Source: Citricoccus sp. K5
GTDB taxonomy: Bacteria; Actinomycetota; Actinomycetes; Actinomycetales; Micrococcaceae
Direction of reading: 5' to 3'
DNA: 64,000 nucleotides
NCBI RefSeq assembly: GCF_902506195.1
Contig: NZ_LR732817.1
Coordinates: 3,641,635 to 3,705,634 of the forward strand
Under the pieces are notes generated by a model. That model ran no database searches. It saw only the letters and a list, made by a program, of their open reading frames with translations, and was not told the DNA's origin. The position numbers were made by a program, and so were the translations under genes. Positions 60,530 to 64,000 of the stretch are shown piece after piece. Each line of letters opens with the position of its first letter. Position 1 is the stretch's first letter.

Positions 60530-62201
60530 CCCGACTTGGCTCACTCTTCGGTGATTCGGTCGCTTTGGGCTCATAGTTCCGCGTGATTCCGGGGTTCTTG
60601 GTCGCGGGGTGGGGCACTAGCCGGGGTGGTTCTAGGCTGTTGAGGGTGTACATCCGGCAGGTGAAGACGAGCTCCGGGGCGACCGCGGTGCAGATCGCGC
60701 AGAAGCGCCACGGCAAGCGGGAGATCCTTGAACACCTCGGGTCGGCCCACGACGAGGTGACCCTGGCCGCGCTGGAACAGGTGGCGCGGGAGAAAATCCA
60801 GGCCGGGCAGATGGCTTTCGACCTCGACCTGCACACCGATGACACCACCACGGCCCCCGCCAAAGGCGTGGATGCCGGTGGCGGGCTGGTGCTGCACGGG
60901 ACCCGACCCAGGGTGCTGTGGGAAGTGCTGGAGCAGGCCTACGAGAGGATCGGATTCACCGGCGCCGTGAACGACGAGGTCCTCAAGCAACTGGTGCTGG
61001 CCCGGGTGATCGAACCAACCTCGAAGCTGGACTCTCTGCGGGTGTTGGCCGAGCTGAACGTGGAGAACGTGCCTTCCTATGCCACGCTCAAGCGCCATCT
61101 GGCCCGCTGCGTTCCTGACAACTGGCGGGACCTGCTCTCCTCGGCGGCCTACCGGTTCGCCGCAGACGGTGGCGCGGTCAGCGTGTGCCTATACGACGTG
61201 ACGACCCTGTATTTCGAGGCCGACGAGGAAGACGAACTACGCAAGTCAGGGTTCTCCAAAGAACGCCGGATCGACCCCCAGATCCTCGTCGGACTGCTGG
61301 TCGACCGGCACGGGTTCCCGCTGGAGCTGCACTTCTTCGAGGGCAACAAGGCCGAGACCCGGACCATGATCCCCGTGTTGGACGCCTTCCGGGATCGCCA
61401 CCAGGTGCAGGACATGCTGGTGGTGGCTGATGCCGGCATGCTCTCCTGGGCGAACATCCAGGCCCTGGAGGAGGCCGGATACCAGTACATCGTCGGCTCG
61501 AGGAACGCCAAGGCCCCCATGGACCTGGCCAAGACGTTCGCCACGACGGGCAACCACTTCGCCGATGGCCAGGTCATCGAGACCACCACTGAGTTGAAGA
61601 AGGGCACCGAGTCCTCACGGCGGCGCGCGGTCTGGCAGTACCGGCTGGCCCGCGAACACCGCGACCGGCGCAACCACACGTTGCAGGTCCAGCGGGCCGA
61701 GGACATCGCCGCCGGCCGCAAGGCCCAGCGCAAGGCTCGGTTCCTAACCACGGGCCAGCGAAAGTCCCTGACCGTGGACTATGAGGCGGCCAAGGCCGCC
61801 GAGCAGCTCTTCGGGCTCAAGGGCTACGTGATGAACACCAGCATGAAGGTACTCTCCGGGGCCGAGGTCGTGGCTGCCTATCACTCACTGTTCGAGGTCG
61901 AGGCCTCATTCCGGATGGCCAAATCCGACCTGCGGGCCCGCCCGATCTTCCACCACACCCGGGATGCGATCGAGGCCCACCTGACCATTGTGTTCTGCGC
62001 CCTGGCCGTAGGCCGACACCTCCAGACGGCCACCGGAATGAGCCTGCGCCGGATCATCAAGACACTCCAACCCCTCCGAGAGGGCCTGGTCGAGATCAAC
62101 GGGACCATCGCCACCATCCCCGCAGCCCTCACCCCCGAAGCCAAGGAAATCCTCAAGACCCTGCCCGAAAAATCAGGGCACTAGGAATGAGCCAAGTCGG
62201 G
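60530..62201 (+). mobile_element. IS1634-family insertion sequence (about 1.67 kb)
   Basis: The left end begins CCCGACTTGGCTCA and the right end reads TGAGCCAAGTCGGG, a perfect 14-bp inverted repeat. The single transposase gene lies between. The flanks are an 83-84 bp direct repeat; the exact edge is ambiguous by one base, because a G is shared at 62201. All parts are intact, so recent insertion is likely. Confidence 0.9.
60646..62184 (+). CDS. IS1634-family transposase
   Basis: This 512-residue DDE transposase starts VYIRQVKTSSGATAVQIAQK, the normal IS1634 start. The GTG at 60646 was preferred to an earlier in-frame GTG at 60583, which adds 21 residues of doubtful sequence. DDE-core landmarks are YDVTTLYFEADEEDELRKSG, LVVADAGMLSWANIQALEEA and the C-terminal YHSLFEVEASFRMAKSDLRA with the catalytic Glu. 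No frameshift or stop interrupts it, so the element should be able to move. Confidence 0.92.
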   Translation: MYIRQVKTSSGATAVQIAQKRHGKREILEHLGSAHDEVTLAALEQVAREKIQAGQMAFDLDLHTDDTTTAPAKGVDAGGGLVLHGTRPRVLWEVLEQAYERIGFTGAVNDEVLKQLVLARVIEPTSKLDSLRVLAELNVENVPSYATLKRHLARCVPDNWRDLLSSAAYRFAADGGAVSVCLYDVTTLYFEADEEDELRKSGFSKERRIDPQILVGLLVDRHGFPLELHFFEGNKAETRTMIPVLDAFRDRHQVQDMLVVADAGMLSWANIQALEEAGYQYIVGSRNAKAPMDLAKTFATTGNHFADGQVIETTTELKKGTESSRRRAVWQYRLAREHRDRRNHTLQVQRAEDIAAGRKAQRKARFLTTGQRKSLTVDYEAAKAAEQLFGLKGYVMNTSMKVLSGAEVVAAYHSLFEVEASFRMAKSDLRARPIFHHTRDAIEAHLTIVFCALAVGRHLQTATGMSLRRIIKTLQPLREGLVEINGTIATIPAALTPEAKEILKTLPEKSGH

Positions 62202-62284
62202 AGGGATGACCTCTCGATCCGGCCGCATTTGTCCGCCAGTCAACTAAAGCGTTGACAAGATGGCGGTCCGGCATCAGTATGGAA
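62201..62284. repeat. Right copy of the 84-bp direct repeat flanking the IS1634-family element
   Basis: This copy is identical to 60446-60529 and includes the operator at 62239-62256. It directly precedes the acyl-CoA dehydrogenase remnant and the SDR gene. Confidence 0.9.
62239..62256. promoter_or_regulatory. TetR-type operator, right IS copy
   Basis: GTCAAC-TAAAGC-GTTGAC recurs here, about 375 bp before the SDR start. It may still control the SDR-thiolase genes. Confidence 0.75.
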
Positions 62285-62593
62285 GGCGTCAGTACCCAAT
62301 CAGTACCAATGTTGCTGACTGCGGGTGAGAAGCACCGACCCGGGCGAACCAAAGCAGGACGAGGAGCCTTCGGCGTGTCCCATGCAACCCTGGCCAAGGC
62401 CACCACGACCTCGCTGGCACAGGAATCCGCCGTTGCGGGCCGGGTCCTGATGGGAGGCAATGGCATCCTGTCCGGACACGAAATGGCCCGGCTCTTCAAC
62501 GACGTCAAGATCTTCTACACCTACGAGGGCACCTACGAGATCAACGCCCTCATCGTGGGCCGAGCTGTCACCGGCGTGTCTGCCTTCGTCTGA
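62285..62593 (+). pseudogene. Acyl-CoA dehydrogenase, C-terminal remnant
   Basis: The frame ends with SLAQESAVAGRVLMGGNGIL, SGHEMARLFNDVKIFYTYEG and TYEINALIVGRAVTGVSAFV. This matches the C-terminal helix and GGNGI/YTYEGT motifs of acyl-CoA (glutaryl-CoA-like) dehydrogenases. About 60-100 of some 390 residues remain, and the FAD-binding and catalytic parts are missing. It is 38 bp before the SDR gene, so an operon of oxidation genes has lost its first enzyme. Confidence 0.75.
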
Positions 62594-62631
62594 GCGCTAT
62601 CCTTCCCCACCCCTATAGATAGGAACCCTTC

Positions 62632-63390
62632 ATGGACATCAACAACTCTTCGGCTCTGGTCACCGGCGCTGCTTCCGGTCTGGGCGCGGCGACCGCTGCG
62701 ATGCTCGCCGCCCGCGGCGTGCGTGTGATTGGTGTCGACCTGCCCGCGGGTATCAGCAAGGCGCCGGCCGTGGAGGGCGTCACATATGTGCCCGCGGACG
62801 TGACGGATGCTGAGCAGGTGCGTGCCGCGGTCGCGGCCGCCGGCGAGGCCGGGCCGCTGCGCATGGCGGTGAACTGTGCCGGCATCGCTCCGTCGGCCCG
62901 GATCCTAGGGCGGAATGGCTCCCACGATCTGGGAATGTTCGAGACCGTGGTACGGGTCAACCTCATCGGGACGTTCACCGTGATGACCCTGGCCGCGGAG
63001 GCCATGGCACAGACTGATCCCGTCGATGAGGACGTGCAGCGTGGGCTGATCGTGAACACCGCCTCGGTCGCCGCCTTCGAGGGCCAGGTCGGCCAAGCGG
63101 CCTACGCAGCGTCCAAGGGCGGGGTGCACAGCCTGACCATCACCGCCGCTCGCGACCTGGCCAGTTTCGGCATCCGGGTGAACACGATCGCCCCGGGCAT
63201 CCTGGAAACCCCCATGCTCGCCACCGTCGGCGAGGACTACCGGGCCGGCCTGGCCGCCGGGGTGCCCTTCCCTGCCCGGCTCGGCCGGCCCGAGGAGTAC
63301 GCCCAACTGGTGGGCTCGCTCCTGGACAGCGACTACCTCAACGGGGCCACCGTGCGCCTGGACGGTGCCCTGCGCATGGCCCCGCGCTGA
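62632..63390 (+). CDS. Short-chain dehydrogenase (3-hydroxyacyl-CoA dehydrogenase type 2-like)
   Basis: This 252-residue SDR has the NAD motif LVTGAASGLGAATAAMLAAR, D at the end of beta-2 (VIGVDLPAG, so NAD-preferring), the NCAGIAPSAR turn, catalytic Ser in NTASVAAFEGQVGQ and YAASK (Tyr and Lys). The C-terminal part, APGILETPMLATVGEDYRAG, resembles HSD17B10-like 3-hydroxyacyl-CoA dehydrogenases. It would oxidise the 3-hydroxyacyl-CoA made by the hydratases, before the thiolase that follows. Confidence 0.92.
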   Translation: MDINNSSALVTGAASGLGAATAAMLAARGVRVIGVDLPAGISKAPAVEGVTYVPADVTDAEQVRAAVAAAGEAGPLRMAVNCAGIAPSARILGRNGSHDLGMFETVVRVNLIGTFTVMTLAAEAMAQTDPVDEDVQRGLIVNTASVAAFEGQVGQAAYAASKGGVHSLTITAARDLASFGIRVNTIAPGILETPMLATVGEDYRAGLAAGVPFPARLGRPEEYAQLVGSLLDSDYLNGATVRLDGALRMAPR

Positions 63391-63441
63391 GCCATCAGCG
63401 CCCGGCAAGACAACACACCATCACGTACCTGGAGGAATCCC

Positions 63442-64000
63442 ATGACTGAGGCCTACATCATCGACGCGGTCCGCACCCCCGTCGGGCGGCGCGGTAAGGG
63501 ACTGGCGGGCGTGCATCCGCTGGACCTGGCGGCGGCGCCGATCGCCGAGCTCGTGGGACGCCAGGACATTGACTCGGCGGAGTATGACGAGGTGATCCTG
63601 GGCTGCATCGACCAGCTGGGCCCGCAGGCCATGGACATCGCCCGTAACGCCTGGCTCGCGGCCGGACTGTCCGAACACGTCCCCGGGACGACGGTGGAGC
63701 GCCAGTGCGGGTCCGGCCAGCAGGCGATCCATTATGCCGCCCAGGCGGTGATGAGCGGGACGTCGGATCTGGTCGTGGCCGGCGGGGTGCAGTCGATGTC
63801 CGCGATCCCGCTGTCGGCGTCGAATCGGGCTGGGGCCGGGTTCGACGACCCGTTCACCGGGTCGGCGTGCTGGGCCGACCGGTACGGGGGCCAGGAGATC
63901 TCCCAGTTCCGGGGCGCGGAGATGATGGCCACCCAGTGGGGCTTCCCCCGGGATCAACTGGAGGAGCTGGCGGTGAGCTCGCACGAGCGGGCCCTGGCCG
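63442..64000 (+). CDS. Thiolase (acetyl-CoA acyltransferase), 3' end outside window
   Basis: The ATG at 63442 follows GGAGGAATCC and opens a frame without stop to the window end. It reads MTEAYIIDAVRTPVGRRGKG, TTVERQCGSGQQAIHYAAQA with the nucleophilic Cys, and VVAGGVQSMSAIPL. The first 186 residues are seen of about 390. It cleaves 3-oxoacyl-CoA. It lies 51 bp after the SDR gene, so the two form one operon. Confidence 0.92.
   Translation, partial: MTEAYIIDAVRTPVGRRGKGLAGVHPLDLAAAPIAELVGRQDIDSAEYDEVILGCIDQLGPQAMDIARNAWLAAGLSEHVPGTTVERQCGSGQQAIHYAAQAVMSGTSDLVVAGGVQSMSAIPLSASNRAGAGFDDPFTGSACWADRYGGQEISQFRGAEMMATQWGFPRDQLEELAVSSHERALA

Overview
The window is high-GC DNA with GTG/ATG starts, AGGAGG-type ribosome binding sites and actinobacterial hallmark genes (Lsr2, mycothiol-world redox proteins, a CmtR-type ArsR regulator, ResB/CcsA cytochrome c maturation). 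It most resembles a Micrococcales actinomycete, perhaps a Micrococcaceae plasmid or large accessory island. No rRNA, tRNA, CRISPR array or replication initiator was seen. All assignments come from reading motifs and family resemblance; no database search was run.

Layout. 1-1.6 kb: the end of a DsbA/VKOR disulfide-forming pair. 1.9-6.8 kb: plasmid-like backbone genes (KfrA with its operator, an NrdH redoxin, small conserved proteins, a helicase-associated-domain protein, a decayed ATPase, Lsr2). 6.9-9.8 kb: an intact three-gene recombinase module (tyrosine recombinase, small XRE-like protein, zinc-ribbon integrase-like protein). 10.2-14.7 kb: fragments of similar recombinases, three transposase remnants, small unknown genes and a CaCA exchanger.

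12.98-36.41 kb: an accessory region bounded and interrupted by Tn402/Tn5053-type 25-bp terminal repeats (12984, 31202, 36413), with a tniA-tniB-tniQ module and a resolvase at its right end. Its cargo has two parts. The first is an M56 protease/BlaI repressor pair facing a DsbA-CcdA-lipoprotein operon across two tandem palindromic operators. The second is a sulfide/persulfide detoxification regulon (CstB-like persulfide dioxygenase, three rhodanese-domain proteins in all, TauE exporter, thioredoxin, two MFS transporters, DsrE, DUF2243, CtaG, DUF302) with a CstR-like repressor whose operators occur at two places 7.7 kb apart.

36.5-48.5 kb: metal resistance and redox genes: mercuric reductase with divergent MerR, an ACR3-like exporter, CmtR-CadD, a ResA-ResB-CcsA cytochrome c maturation set lacking CcdA, a P450, LspA and a truncated P-type ATPase.

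49.6-64.0 kb: a CoA-dependent catabolic cluster (two acyl-CoA synthetases, two enoyl-CoA hydratases, a single-chain biotin-dependent acyl-CoA carboxylase, a SnoaL-like protein, a CMD-family protein, an acyl-CoA dehydrogenase remnant, an SDR and a thiolase cut by the window edge). A TetR regulator in the cluster probably binds GTCAAC-N6-GTTGAC. Two such sites lie in the divergent promoter at 56.8 kb. A third lies before the SDR/thiolase genes and was copied by an IS1634-family insertion that made an 83-84 bp direct repeat.
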